Shown here one piece after another: positions 17,561-26,474 of a stretch of 64,000 bases of DNA. The DNA is taken from NCBI GenBank assembly GCA_004134995.1, contig REGP01000001.1, positions 248,001 through 312,000 of the forward strand. Direction: 5' to 3'. The translations under genes and the position numbers were made by a program. Under the pieces are notes generated by a model. The model was not told where the DNA came from, made no database searches, and saw nothing but the letters and a program-made list of their open reading frames with translations. Numbering within the stretch: the first letter of the stretch is position 1; each line of letters begins with the position of its first letter. This DNA is from Oxalobacteraceae bacterium CAVE-383 (GTDB lineage: Bacteria > Pseudomonadota > Gammaproteobacteria > Burkholderiales > Burkholderiaceae_D).

Positions 17561-18910
17561 ATGAAAAAGAAGACAGTCGCGCTGGCGATCGTATTGCTCG
17601 CAGCGGTGTTGTGCGGCGCGGCGGTATCGCTGGCCGGGCAGCCGGCGATACCGCCGGATCCGCGCGCCGCCGCGGCAACGCCCGGCCCGGAGGCGGTCGC
17701 GCAGGGCGCCCGGCTGGCCGCCGTCGGCGACTGCATGGGCTGCCATACCGCCAAGGGCGGCCAGCCGTTTGCCGGCGGCCTGCCGATCGATACGCCATTC
17801 GGCAAGATCTTCAGCACCAACATCACGCCGGATCCGGAAACCGGCATCGGCAACTGGACGCCGGAAGCCTTCGCGCGCGCCATGCGCAAGGGCGTTTCGC
17901 GCGACGGCCATCTTCTGTATCCGGCCTTTCCCTACAATCATTTCCAGCACATGACGGACGCCGATATCGGCTTTCTCTACGCGTATCTGATGCGCCGCGA
18001 GCCGGTCAGGGCCAGCGCGCCGGCCAACCGGCTGATGTTTCCGCTCAATTTCCGGCCGCTGATGGCGGGCTGGAACATGCTGTTCCTGCATCGCGATATG
18101 CGCCAGGGCATGCAAAGCAATGCGGCGGCGGCCGAGGCCGTCCAGGGCGCCGATCTGCAGCGCGGCCGTTATCTGGTGGATGGCCCCGCGCATTGCGCCG
18201 CCTGCCATACGCCGCTGAATATGTTCGGCGCGGAGAAGAAGGGCCAGGCCTTCGCCGGCGGCTTTATCGACGGCTGGGATGCGCCGCCGCTGACCACGCT
18301 GCTGCGCTCGCCCAAGCCGTGGACGCAGCAGCAGCTGGCGCAGTATCTGCGCACCGGCCTGGCCGATGAACACGGCGCGGCGGCCGGTCCGATGCGGCCG
18401 GTCGCGCGCTCGCTGGGCGATGCGTCCGAAGACGACGTGAATGCCATCGCGGCGTATCTGATGACCCTGCAGGCGCCCGCGCCGACGACGCAGGGCGTCG
18501 GCGAAAACGCTGCAAATTCGGCGACAAACTCGGCTACAAACTCGGCTGCAAATTCCGCCGCCGATGCGCCTTCGCTGCAATCCGGCGCCATGCTGTTTTC
18601 CGGCAGTTGCGCGGCCTGCCATGCGCCGTCGGCGCCGATGTCCGTGGCGGGCGGGCGGCCGCTGCTGGGTTTGAGCACCTCGCTCAATGCCGATCGTCCG
18701 CGCAACGCGGTGCGCATGATCCTGGACGGCATGGACTGGGACGGCAGCCGCGGCGCGCATTTCATGCCGGCCTTCGCCGACATGCTGACCGATGCCCAGA
18801 TCGCCGATCTCGCCAATTACGCACGCATCATGTTCGCCAAACGCGCCGCCTGGCCGGCGCTGGACGCGGACGCCGTCGCCAAAATCCGCAAGGAGACACC
18901 GAAGCCATGA
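17561..18910 (+). CDS. triheme cytochrome c subunit of a periplasmic dehydrogenase
   Basis: A 449-aa protein with a membrane-anchor/signal segment (residues 5-26) and three CxxCH haem-binding sites: CMGCH (C58), CAACH (about 212) and CAACH (about 350). The layout matches the cytochrome subunits of alcohol/gluconate dehydrogenases and of periplasmic molybdenum hydroxylases, which pass electrons to ubiquinone or a terminal oxidase. A linker of NSAT/NSAA repeats (about residues 318-335) precedes the third haem domain and is encoded by imperfect 12-bp tandem repeats. Its TGA overlaps the ATG of the 2Fe-2S subunit (ATGA), indicating one operon and complex. Confidence 0.92.
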   Translation: MKKKTVALAIVLLAAVLCGAAVSLAGQPAIPPDPRAAAATPGPEAVAQGARLAAVGDCMGCHTAKGGQPFAGGLPIDTPFGKIFSTNITPDPETGIGNWTPEAFARAMRKGVSRDGHLLYPAFPYNHFQHMTDADIGFLYAYLMRREPVRASAPANRLMFPLNFRPLMAGWNMLFLHRDMRQGMQSNAAAAEAVQGADLQRGRYLVDGPAHCAACHTPLNMFGAEKKGQAFAGGFIDGWDAPPLTTLLRSPKPWTQQQLAQYLRTGLADEHGAAAGPMRPVARSLGDASEDDVNAIAAYLMTLQAPAPTTQGVGENAANSATNSATNSAANSAADAPSLQSGAMLFSGSCAACHAPSAPMSVAGGRPLLGLSTSLNADRPRNAVRMILDGMDWDGSRGAHFMPAFADMLTDAQIADLANYARIMFAKRAAWPALDADAVAKIRKETPKP

Positions 18911-19410
18911 GCGAACCGACCTCACCCTCAACCTCAACCTTGACCTTGATTGTCAATGGCGTGCAGCATCAACTGGAGGTGGATCCGTCCATGCCGCTGC
19001 TGTATGCGCTGCGCAATCATCTGCAACTGAACGGCGCCAAATTCGGCTGCGGACTGGGCCAGTGCGGCGCCTGCACGGTAATCGTCGGCGCGCAGCCGGT
19101 GTTCTCGTGCCTGCTGCCGGTGGCGGCGGTGGGCGGCAGGCCGGTGCGCACCATCGAGGGACTGGGCGCAGCCGGAAAACCCGGCAAGCCGGGCGCATTG
19201 CAGCAGGCATTCATCGACCGCCAGGCCGCGCAGTGCGGTTATTGCATTGCCGGCATGGTGATGCGCGCGCAGGCCTTGCTGGACCGCACGCCATCGCCCA
19301 GCGAAGACCAGATCCGCGCGCATATGGAACCTAACCTGTGCCGCTGCGGCACCCATATGCGCATCATCGAAGCGATCCGCGAAGCCGCCTCGGCCGGAGC
19401 GCCAAAATGA
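18907..19410 (+). CDS. 2Fe-2S subunit of molybdenum hydroxylase (IorA-like)
   Basis: A 167-aa protein with two [2Fe-2S] clusters: plant-type CGLGQCGACTVIV ... C (residues 48-70) and the alpha-helical CGYC ... CRCGTH (residues 109-150), as in xanthine oxidase-family small subunits such as isoquinoline 1-oxidoreductase IorA. It transfers electrons from the molybdenum site to the cytochrome encoded upstream. It overlaps both neighbours by 4 nt (ATGA), so the three subunits are translationally coupled. No FAD subunit is present, consistent with a cytochrome-linked, not NAD-linked, enzyme. Confidence 0.93.
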   Translation: MSEPTSPSTSTLTLIVNGVQHQLEVDPSMPLLYALRNHLQLNGAKFGCGLGQCGACTVIVGAQPVFSCLLPVAAVGGRPVRTIEGLGAAGKPGKPGALQQAFIDRQAAQCGYCIAGMVMRAQALLDRTPSPSEDQIRAHMEPNLCRCGTHMRIIEAIREAASAGAPK

Positions 19411-21728
19411 ATAAAGACCATGGATTCGGACTGCCGTCCGGGTTGCCCAATCCGCTCAATCCGCTCAATCCGCGAAACGCCGGCCGGCGCCGTTTCCTGG
19501 CCGGCAGCCTGACGGTCGGCTTCACGCTGCTGCCGTTCGCCGATGCGCTGGCGCAGACCACCGAAGCGGGCACCTTCAAGGCGGCCGCGCCGAAGCTGCC
19601 GGGCAGCCTGAAAAGCACGCCGCTGCTCGATGCCTGGATCAGGATCGACGCCGGCGGCGTCACGGTCTGCACCGGCAAGGCCGAACTCGGCACGGGCATT
19701 CGCACCGCGTTCCTGCAGATCGCCGCCGAGCAGCTCGATGTCGATCCCGCCGGCATTACGCTGATCACCGCCGATACCGGCGTGACGCCGAACGAAGGCT
19801 ATACCGCCGGCAGCCACTCCACCGCCGACAGCGGCACCGCCATCCTGAATGCGGCGGCGCAGGTGCGCGGCCTGCTGCTGCAGTCGGCCGCGGCAAAGCT
19901 CGGCGTCGATGCGGCGCAACTGCGCACCGCGGACGGCGCGATTCTTGCAAACGACGGGCGGCGCCTGGCCTATGGCGAAGCGGTGGCCGGCGTCGATCTG
20001 CACCAGGAAGCCCGGCCCGGCTTGCCGTTGAAGGATCCCGCATTGTTCAAGGTGGTCGGCCGCAATTGGCCGCGCGTGGACATTCCGGGCAAGGTCGCCG
20101 GCGGCAAAAGTTATGTGCAGGATCTGCGCATGCCGGGCATGGTGCATGCGCGCGCGATCCGGCCGCCGTCGTATGGCGCGACGCTGGCCTCGGTCGACAC
20201 GCGTGCGGTGCTGGCCATGCCCGGCGTGCTGCAGGTGGTGCGCGACGGCAGTTATCTGGCGGTGGCGGCGGACGATGAGTGGCGCGCGATTTTGGCGATG
20301 CGCGCCTTGTCGGCGGCGGCGGTCTGGAACGACGGGCCGCCTTTGCCGGACCCGAAGACCATCCACGAAACCCTGCGCCGCCTGCCGGCCCGGGAAATCG
20401 CCGTGGCCGATCGCAGCGACGGCGCCGTTGCCGCGGCGGCGGCCATGCAGACGCTGCATGCGCGCTATACCAAGCCGTATCTGATGCACGCATCGATCGG
20501 CCCGTCCTGCGCCGTGGCGCTGTTTCAGGACAACCGGATGACGGTATGGACCCATACGCAGGGCGTGTTCCCGATGCGCGCGGGTTTGGCCGAGATGCTG
20601 TCGCTGCCCTCGGAAAACATACGCTGCATCCATGTCGAGGGATCGGGCTGCTACGGCCACAACGGCGCCGACGACGCGGCCGCCGACGCCGCGCTGATCG
20701 CGCGCAGGATGCCGGGCCGGCCGGTGCGGGTGCAATGGATGCGCGAACAGGAACACACCTGGGAGCCGTTCGGCCCGGCCATGACCGTCGACGCCACCGC
20801 CGCGCTTGACGCCTCGGGCCGCATCGTCGACTGGCAATGCGAAATCTGGAGCAATACGCACAACAACCGGATCGACAATGCGGGGCGCTTCATGCCGACC
20901 TGGTCGCTGGCGCAGCCGTTCACGCCCGCGCCGCCCAAGCCGATTCCGATGCCCGAAGGCGGCGGCGACCGCAACAGCATTCCGCTGTACCGGCTGCCGA
21001 ATCTGAAAGTGCAGCATCACTTCCTGCCGGACATGCCGATCCGAGTATCGGCCTTGCGTTCCCTGGGCGCCTATATGAACGTGTTCGCGATCGAAAGCTT
21101 CATGGATGAGCTGGCGCTGGCCGCCAGGGCCGATCCGGTCGAATTCCGTTTGCGCCATCTCGACGACCCGCGCGCACGCGATGTAATCGCGCTGGCGGCG
21201 AAACAATTCGGCTGGCGGGCGGGTATGCCGAATATGCCGGGCATGCCCAGGAAAGCCAATCACGGCGTCGGCTTCGCCTTTGCGCAGTACAAGAACCTGA
21301 TGTCCTATTTCGCCATTGCGGTGGAGCTCGCGATCGTGCCGGAAACCGGCGAGGTGCGGATCGAACGCGCGGTGGCGGCGGTCGATTGCGGGCAGATCGT
21401 CAATCCGGACGGCGTGCGCAACCAGATCGAGGGCGGCATTCTGCAATCGGCCAGCTGGTCGCTGTTCGAGCAGACCACCTTCGATACGCGCCGCATCACC
21501 AGCTATGACTGGAGCGGCTATCCGATCATGCGCTTTTCCGCGGTGCCGAAAAAGGTGGAGGTGTATCTGATCGACCGGCCCGGCACGCCTTTCCTGGGCG
21601 TGGGCGAGGCCGCGCAAGGGCCGACCGCGGCGGTGCTGTCGAATGCGATCGCCAATGCCTGCGGCAAGCGCCTGCGCGATTTGCCGCTGGCGGGGGCGCG
21701 ATTGAAGGCGGCGCTTGGTGAAGCCTGA
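19407..21728 (+). CDS. molybdopterin subunit of xanthine-oxidase-family hydroxylase (IorB-like)
   Basis: A 773-aa protein. Residues 25-50 carry a twin-arginine signal (NAGRRRFLAGSLTVGFTLLP), so the folded enzyme is exported with its partner. The body has the Mo-cofactor signatures GKAELGTGIRTAFLQIAAEQL, GSHSTADSG and the late GVGEAAQGPTAAVLSNAIANA with the catalytic Glu. Architecture and length match isoquinoline 1-oxidoreductase beta subunits and aldehyde/N-heterocycle hydroxylases of the same branch. It is the last gene of the three-gene operon. Substrate candidates are N-heteroaromatics or aldehydes; nearby amide hydrolases favour the former (inference). Confidence 0.92.
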   Translation: MNKDHGFGLPSGLPNPLNPLNPRNAGRRRFLAGSLTVGFTLLPFADALAQTTEAGTFKAAAPKLPGSLKSTPLLDAWIRIDAGGVTVCTGKAELGTGIRTAFLQIAAEQLDVDPAGITLITADTGVTPNEGYTAGSHSTADSGTAILNAAAQVRGLLLQSAAAKLGVDAAQLRTADGAILANDGRRLAYGEAVAGVDLHQEARPGLPLKDPALFKVVGRNWPRVDIPGKVAGGKSYVQDLRMPGMVHARAIRPPSYGATLASVDTRAVLAMPGVLQVVRDGSYLAVAADDEWRAILAMRALSAAAVWNDGPPLPDPKTIHETLRRLPAREIAVADRSDGAVAAAAAMQTLHARYTKPYLMHASIGPSCAVALFQDNRMTVWTHTQGVFPMRAGLAEMLSLPSENIRCIHVEGSGCYGHNGADDAAADAALIARRMPGRPVRVQWMREQEHTWEPFGPAMTVDATAALDASGRIVDWQCEIWSNTHNNRIDNAGRFMPTWSLAQPFTPAPPKPIPMPEGGGDRNSIPLYRLPNLKVQHHFLPDMPIRVSALRSLGAYMNVFAIESFMDELALAARADPVEFRLRHLDDPRARDVIALAAKQFGWRAGMPNMPGMPRKANHGVGFAFAQYKNLMSYFAIAVELAIVPETGEVRIERAVAAVDCGQIVNPDGVRNQIEGGILQSASWSLFEQTTFDTRRITSYDWSGYPIMRFSAVPKKVEVYLIDRPGTPFLGVGEAAQGPTAAVLSNAIANACGKRLRDLPLAGARLKAALGEA

Positions 21729-21779
21729 ATGCCTCGGCATGCCTCAGCCTGATGCCTCGGCCTGGCGCCGCAGGCGCTT

Positions 21780-22724
21780 TCACTCCGTTTCGCCGCGCCG
21801 CTCCAGCGCGTATTCCCGGATCACGTTGACCATGATCTGCATCGATACCGGCATGACGCTGCCGGCATGCATCATCAGGCCGGTAGGGCGCAGCGTCATC
21901 CGTTCGGACGTTTCGTCGCCGCCCGGCGGCAGCGCCAGCTTGACCATGTATCCGCTGGCGACGTCCTGTTTCACCACGCCCAGCGGCGCGTACCAGACGG
22001 CGTCGGTGTTGGCGGTATAGCTGCGCGACAGGAAGATCGACAGGCTTTCGATGAAATCGGTCGGCGGCGGCAGGCCGTGCGCCAGCAGGTAGGTGTCGGC
22101 GGCATGGCGGCTGACCGAGCCGCCGATCGGCAGCACGGCGGTGTAGCGCCGCAGATCGGCCGGGTTGGTGATCGGTCCCTGCAATAAAGGATGGCCGGGG
22201 CGCACCACCAGCACCATCGGATCCACAAAGAGATATTCGAAGGACAGGCCGGCCATTTCCTCGGCGTCGACGTCGCGGCACAGCACCAGGTCGAATTTGC
22301 GCTCGCGCAATTGCGCCAGCAGATGGCCGGTGGTGCCGGTAATGATGCTGGCCTTGATGTTGGACGCGCGGCCGCGGAAGCGCTGCAACACCGGCGACAG
22401 GAACGAGGCGGCCAGGGTCGGCGTGGTGCCGATGCGGATCAGCGGTTCGGCGAAATCGCGCTGCATCAGGTCGCTGCCGCGCTGCAGCGCATTCACGCTG
22501 GTTTCGGCATGGCTGAAAAAAATCTCGCCGTGCCGGGTCAGCACGGTTTCCTTGCGGTTGCGGTCGAACAGCCGCACCTGCAATATTTCTTCCAGTTCCT
22601 TGATGGTTTTCGAGACCGCCGGCTGCGTGATCGACAGCTTCAGCGCCGCCTTCTGCAGGCCGCGCTGTTGCACCACGGCCAGAAAGCATTGCAGGTGGCG
22701 GAATTTAATGCGGTTATTGATCAT
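21780..22724 (-). CDS. LysR-type regulator (PcaQ/GbpR-like subgroup)
   Basis: A 314-aa LTTR starting MINNRIKFRHLQCFLAVVQQ, with helix-turn-helix ALKLSITQPAVSKTIKELEE (residues 27-46). The N-terminal RHLQCFLAV and the strong TQPAVSKTI pattern are those of the PcaQ/GbpR/CbbR-like group. A perfect palindrome of the PcaQ type lies 8 nt upstream of its start codon. It converges on the molybdenum hydroxylase operon and diverges from the ABC/hydrolase operon at 22990, so either or both could be its targets; the divergent one is the usual choice. Confidence 0.9.
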   Translation of the reverse strand: MINNRIKFRHLQCFLAVVQQRGLQKAALKLSITQPAVSKTIKELEEILQVRLFDRNRKETVLTRHGEIFFSHAETSVNALQRGSDLMQRDFAEPLIRIGTTPTLAASFLSPVLQRFRGRASNIKASIITGTTGHLLAQLRERKFDLVLCRDVDAEEMAGLSFEYLFVDPMVLVVRPGHPLLQGPITNPADLRRYTAVLPIGGSVSRHAADTYLLAHGLPPPTDFIESLSIFLSRSYTANTDAVWYAPLGVVKQDVASGYMVKLALPPGGDETSERMTLRPTGLMMHAGSVMPVSMQIMVNVIREYALERRGETE

Positions 22725-22732
22725 TTTTAAGG

Positions 22733-22748
22733 ATAACCTGCAGGTTAT
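22733..22748. promoter_or_regulatory. PcaQ-type LysR operator palindrome
   Basis: A perfect 16-bp palindrome ATAACCTGCAGGTTAT, which fits the ATAACC-N4-GGTTAA motif reported for PcaQ. It lies directly upstream of the LysR start, as expected for autoregulation plus divergent activation. Confidence 0.65.
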
Positions 22749-22989
22749 GGATAAGCCGCCAAAATATCAGTGTACTTCGCCTTTCACAAGCCCTAATGTT
22801 GCAGCAGTTTCAAGAAATTATCCTGTGCGGCTGATGAGAAGTGCCAATGGGGCCGCGCGGGCGGCATCGGCCGGCATGAAATTGTTGTCGCACTTATTTG
22901 GTTATGCATGAAGTAAATTTGGTGCGCATGTGCGCCATATGGGTGCGGCGGCTTGTGGATACGACAACAGCATGAAGAGGAACCTGGAG

Positions 22990-24021
22990 ATGGATACGAT
23001 GCATTACCCCGGCCGGTTTTCGGCTTTGCTCAAAGCAGGTGTGGCGCGGCCTGCATTGGCCGCGGCGTTGGCGCTTTTTGGCGCGCTTGGCGCTGCCGGC
23101 GCGCAGGCGGCGCCGGCTGTAGAAACATTGAGCTTCGCCACCGTGGGCAAGGGTTCGTCCTTGCAGTGGCCGCTGTATATCGGCATCGCCAAGGGCTTCT
23201 TCACCGATAACGGCGTCAAGCTGGATCTGGTTTCGGCGCCGTCCAGCGCGGCGGTGCAGCAGTGGATCGCGTCCGGCTCGACCATGATCGGCATCAGCGG
23301 CCTGGTCGATCCGCTGCGCGCGATCGACAAGGGTGCCAAGGTGTCGCTGATACGCATCGAAAGCCAGGCCGCGCCGTACAGCGTGATGGCCAAGCCTGGC
23401 GTCAAGGGCCTGGCCGATCTGCGCGGCAAAGTCGTCTCGCTGGGCGGCGCCGGCGACATCACGCGGGTATATTTTGAGCGCATGGTCGCCGGCAAGGGCA
23501 TCAAGCGCGGCGATTACGATCCGATTTACGCCGGCGCCACCGCGGCGCGCTTCGCGGCCCTGCAATCGGGCGTGGTCGACGCCGCCATTCTGCAGCCGCC
23601 GTTCAGCTTTCTCGCCACCGCCAACAAATTCGTCAACATCGGCTACACCGCCGATTACGTGAAGGATTTTCCATTCACAGGTTATGTCGTCAATACCGAA
23701 TGGGGCCGCAAGAACAAGCCGCTGCTGAACGGTTTCCTGAACGGGGTGGCGCGCAGCATCGACTGGTTCAACACCGACGCGCACCGCGCCGAAGCGATCG
23801 ACATCATGGCCGCGCAATCCGGCCTGGACCGCGGCGATGTCGAGCAAACCTATGACCTGTTCCGCAAGATCCGCATCTACGATCGCCAGGGCGCCGTCAA
23901 CAGCGCATCCATCGGCGCTTTGGTAAAGACGCTCAAGGATACCGGCGACATCGCAGGCACGGCCGATGCGGCCCGCTTCATCGATCCGGAACTGAGTTCG
24001 CTTGCGGCGCAGATCAAGTAA
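22990..24021 (+). CDS. ABC substrate-binding protein, NMT1/SsuA/TauA type
   Basis: A 343-aa periplasmic binding protein. Residues 1-40 form a long signal peptide ending AGAQAAPA. The mature part has the NMT1/SsuA-like fold signatures LQWPLYIGIAKGFFTDNGVKLDLV and IASGSTMIGISGLVDP, and the central VDAAILQPPFSFLA. Homologues bind sulfonates, taurine, nitrate or thiamine-pyrimidine-like compounds. It heads an operon with two hydrolases, a permease and an ATPase. The start at 22990 is chosen for AGAGGAA 8 nt upstream; in-frame ATGs also occur at 22972 and 22999. Confidence 0.87.
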   Translation: MDTMHYPGRFSALLKAGVARPALAAALALFGALGAAGAQAAPAVETLSFATVGKGSSLQWPLYIGIAKGFFTDNGVKLDLVSAPSSAAVQQWIASGSTMIGISGLVDPLRAIDKGAKVSLIRIESQAAPYSVMAKPGVKGLADLRGKVVSLGGAGDITRVYFERMVAGKGIKRGDYDPIYAGATAARFAALQSGVVDAAILQPPFSFLATANKFVNIGYTADYVKDFPFTGYVVNTEWGRKNKPLLNGFLNGVARSIDWFNTDAHRAEAIDIMAAQSGLDRGDVEQTYDLFRKIRIYDRQGAVNSASIGALVKTLKDTGDIAGTADAARFIDPELSSLAAQIK

Positions 24022-24047
24022 AAAAACCGACCACACAAGGAAACCGC

Positions 24048-24749
24048 ATGACTATCGACGCATTTGAAGACCATTGCTGGAAGGACGTCGTCCCGGCCGA
24101 TATCCTGGCGCTGTATTCGCATTACCGCCGCGACGTGTTCGTCGGCCCCAATCCGGCGCTGCTGGCGATCGATCTGTATGAGCTGGCCTATCAGGGCGGC
24201 GCATTGCCGGTGGCCGAAGTCACCAAGACCTATCCAAGTTCCTGCGGCACTTTCGCCTGGGACGCGATCGCGCCCACCAAGCGCCTGTTCGACGCCTCGC
24301 GCGCAGCCGGCATTCCGGTGGTCTATTCGACTTCGGACACCCGCCCGGACAACGGCGGCAACATCAAGGCCACCAACCGGCGCAAGCCGGCCGTCGATCC
24401 GGCGCTGTACGCGATCAAAGCCGAATTCAAGCCGCAGCCCGGCGATACGGTCATCACCAAGATGCGCGCCAGCGCCTTTTTCGGCACGCCGCTGATCGCC
24501 CAACTGGTGCAGCGCGGCGTGCAGTCGGTCATCATCTGCGGCGAAAGCACTTCCGGCTGCGTGCGCGCCACCGCCGTCGAAGCCTATTCCTACGGCCTGC
24601 ATGTGACGCTGGTGGAGCAATGCTGCTTCGACCGCAATCTGCTGGCGCACAAATTCAATCTGTTCGATCTGCATCACAAGTACGCCGACGTGCTCGACAT
24701 CGACAGCGTGGTCTCGCATCTGGACGCATTGCCGAGAAAGGGCGCCTGA
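24048..24749 (+). CDS. isochorismatase-family cysteine hydrolase
   Basis: A 233-aa hydrolase with the complete Asp-Lys-Cys triad: Asp in LLAIDLYELAY (about residue 42), Lys in VITKMRASAFFGT (about 144) and Cys in CGESTSGCVRATAVEAYSYG (about 177). Family members cleave amide or carbamoyl bonds (nicotinamidase, N-carbamoylsarcosine amidase, maleamate amidohydrolase). The ribosome-binding site AAGGAAACCGC is strong. It is embedded between a binding protein and a polysaccharide-deacetylase-like hydrolase of an importer operon, so it probably deamidates the imported compound or a derivative. The exact substrate is unknown. Confidence 0.88.
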   Translation: MTIDAFEDHCWKDVVPADILALYSHYRRDVFVGPNPALLAIDLYELAYQGGALPVAEVTKTYPSSCGTFAWDAIAPTKRLFDASRAAGIPVVYSTSDTRPDNGGNIKATNRRKPAVDPALYAIKAEFKPQPGDTVITKMRASAFFGTPLIAQLVQRGVQSVIICGESTSGCVRATAVEAYSYGLHVTLVEQCCFDRNLLAHKFNLFDLHHKYADVLDIDSVVSHLDALPRKGA

Positions 24750-24751
24750 CA

Positions 24752-25651
24752 ATGAAGCCGAATGCCTACGGTCCGTTTCCCTATTCGCCGATCATCGACC
24801 GGCCGCGCCTGGAATGGCCGGGCGGCGCGCGCGTGGCGCTGTGGGTGATTCCGAACATTGAATTCTTCGCGCTGGACGACCGCATTCCCGGCGTGTCCGG
24901 TTCCAAGGCGCCGGACATCCCGAATTGGGGCGTGCGCGACTACGGCAACCGGGTCGGCATCTTCCGCATGATGGAGGTCATGGACCGCTACGGCGTGCGC
25001 GGCACGGTGGCGCTCAACAGCAACGTTTGCGACCAGCATCCGCGGATCATCGAGGAAGGCGTCAAGCGCAACTGGGAATGGATGGGCCACAACGAAACCA
25101 ACAGCGTGCGCCTGAACGCGGTGGAAGCGGACGAAGAGAAGCGCATTATCGGCAACGCCTTCGCCACCATCGAACGCGCCAGCGGCACGCGCCCGGCCGG
25201 CTGGCTCGGCTCGGGCATGCAGGAAACCTGGAATACGCTGGATTTGCTGGCCGAACAGGGCTGCGAATACGTGTGCGACTGGATCAACGACGATCAGCCC
25301 TATCTGCTGTCGCTGGAAGGCGGGCGCCGCATGGTCTCGCTGCCGTACAGCGCCGAGATCAACGACAAGCCGGCCTTCGAGCACAAGTCGCGCACCGCGC
25401 CCGAATTCGCCGAGATGATCCGGCGCCAGTTCGACGTGCTGTATCGCGAGGGCGCCGAGTCCGGCCGGGTGATGGCGATCGCGCTGCATCCTTATCTGAT
25501 CGGCCAGCCGCATCGCATCGATGCGCTGGACGAAGCGCTGGCGTATATCTGCCGCCATGAAGGCGTCTGGCGCGCCACCGGCAGCGAGATCGCCCGGCAT
25601 TACGTCGATTACGTCGATTGCGCGGCCCGGGCCGCGCAGCGGCAAGCGTAG
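24752..25651 (+). CDS. polysaccharide deacetylase-like (PuuE/allantoinase-type) hydrolase
   Basis: A 299-aa NodB-fold protein lacking a signal peptide. The segments PNIEFFALDD, MDRYGVRGTVALNSNVCDQHP, EWMGHNETNS (metal-site His region) and the late IALHPYLIGQPHR resemble the cytoplasmic PuuE/allantoinase and peptidoglycan-deacetylase-like subgroup, whose members hydrolyse amide bonds of small cyclic or N-acyl compounds. It begins 2 nt after the preceding hydrolase stop and ends 8 nt before the permease, within the same operon. A two-step amide-bond breakdown of the imported nitrogen compound is a reasonable inference. Confidence 0.85.
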   Translation: MKPNAYGPFPYSPIIDRPRLEWPGGARVALWVIPNIEFFALDDRIPGVSGSKAPDIPNWGVRDYGNRVGIFRMMEVMDRYGVRGTVALNSNVCDQHPRIIEEGVKRNWEWMGHNETNSVRLNAVEADEEKRIIGNAFATIERASGTRPAGWLGSGMQETWNTLDLLAEQGCEYVCDWINDDQPYLLSLEGGRRMVSLPYSAEINDKPAFEHKSRTAPEFAEMIRRQFDVLYREGAESGRVMAIALHPYLIGQPHRIDALDEALAYICRHEGVWRATGSEIARHYVDYVDCAARAAQRQA

Positions 25652-25659
25652 GAAGCCTC

Positions 25660-26463
25660 ATGCAAATGCAGACATCGGATGCCGTGCCGCATGCATCGCC
25701 GGCCCGGCGCAAGCCCTGGGCCCACGGCGGCATCGGCATCGCCTCGGTCATCGTCGGATTGGCGCTGTGGGAAGCGGTCAGCCGTTTCGTGGTGGCCAAT
25801 TCGCTGTTCCTGGCGGCGCCGTCGCAGATTTTCGTGGCCATGCTGCACTTGGCCGAAAGCGGGCGGCTGTGGCGCGACATGGGCGTGAGCACCATGGAGT
25901 TCCTGCTGGGTTATTCCATCGCCTCGCTGATGGGCATCGCGCTGGGGCTGGTCATGGCCAGCAGCGAACGCGCCAAGCAGGCGCTGCAGCCCTGGGTTTC
26001 CGGGCTGTACGCGACGCCGACGATTGCGCTGGGGCCGCTGTTCATCGTCTGGATGGGGATCGGCATCTGGTCCAAGGTGGTGGTGGTGATCCTGCTGGTG
26101 ATCTTTCCGGTGGCCATCAATACCGAAGCCGGCCTGCGCACCACCAGCCAGCGCCTGATCGAGACGCTGCGCTGTTTCGGCGCCAGCCGCAGGCAGATAT
26201 TTTTCAAGCTGTCGCTGCCGTCGGCCACGCCCTTCATCCTGGCCGGCCTGAAGCTGGGCATCGGCCGCGGCCTGATCGGCGTGGTGGTGGCCGAGCTGTT
26301 CGGTTCGCGTGCCGGACTGGGACTGCTGATCAGCGAATCGGCCGACAGTTTCAACATGCCGAATCTGTTCGTCGGCGTGCTCATTTTCGCGATCGCCGGC
26401 ATTGCGATCATCGCCGCGTTCAGCCGGCTTGAACGCAGGCTGGTGCCCTGGACCAAGGAATAA
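25660..26463 (+). CDS. ABC transporter permease, SsuC/TauC type
   Basis: A 267-aa membrane protein with six predicted helices and the binding-protein-dependent transport signature (EAA loop: ETLRCFGASRRQIFFKLSLPSATPFILAGLKLGIGRGLIG, about residues 170-210). The start at 25660 follows GGAAG; a longer in-frame reading exists but overlaps the upstream gene. It partners with the ATPase at 26475 and the binding protein at 22990 to make a complete importer. Confidence 0.9.
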   Translation: MQMQTSDAVPHASPARRKPWAHGGIGIASVIVGLALWEAVSRFVVANSLFLAAPSQIFVAMLHLAESGRLWRDMGVSTMEFLLGYSIASLMGIALGLVMASSERAKQALQPWVSGLYATPTIALGPLFIVWMGIGIWSKVVVVILLVIFPVAINTEAGLRTTSQRLIETLRCFGASRRQIFFKLSLPSATPFILAGLKLGIGRGLIGVVVAELFGSRAGLGLLISESADSFNMPNLFVGVLIFAIAGIAIIAAFSRLERRLVPWTKE

Positions 26464-26474
26464 AGGATCGCTGG

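Noticed and set aside
18513-18560. Imperfect 12-bp tandem repeat considered as a CRISPR-like or VNTR array
   Set aside because: It is in frame inside the cytochrome c gene and encodes an NSAT/NSAA linker; coding low-complexity, not an array.
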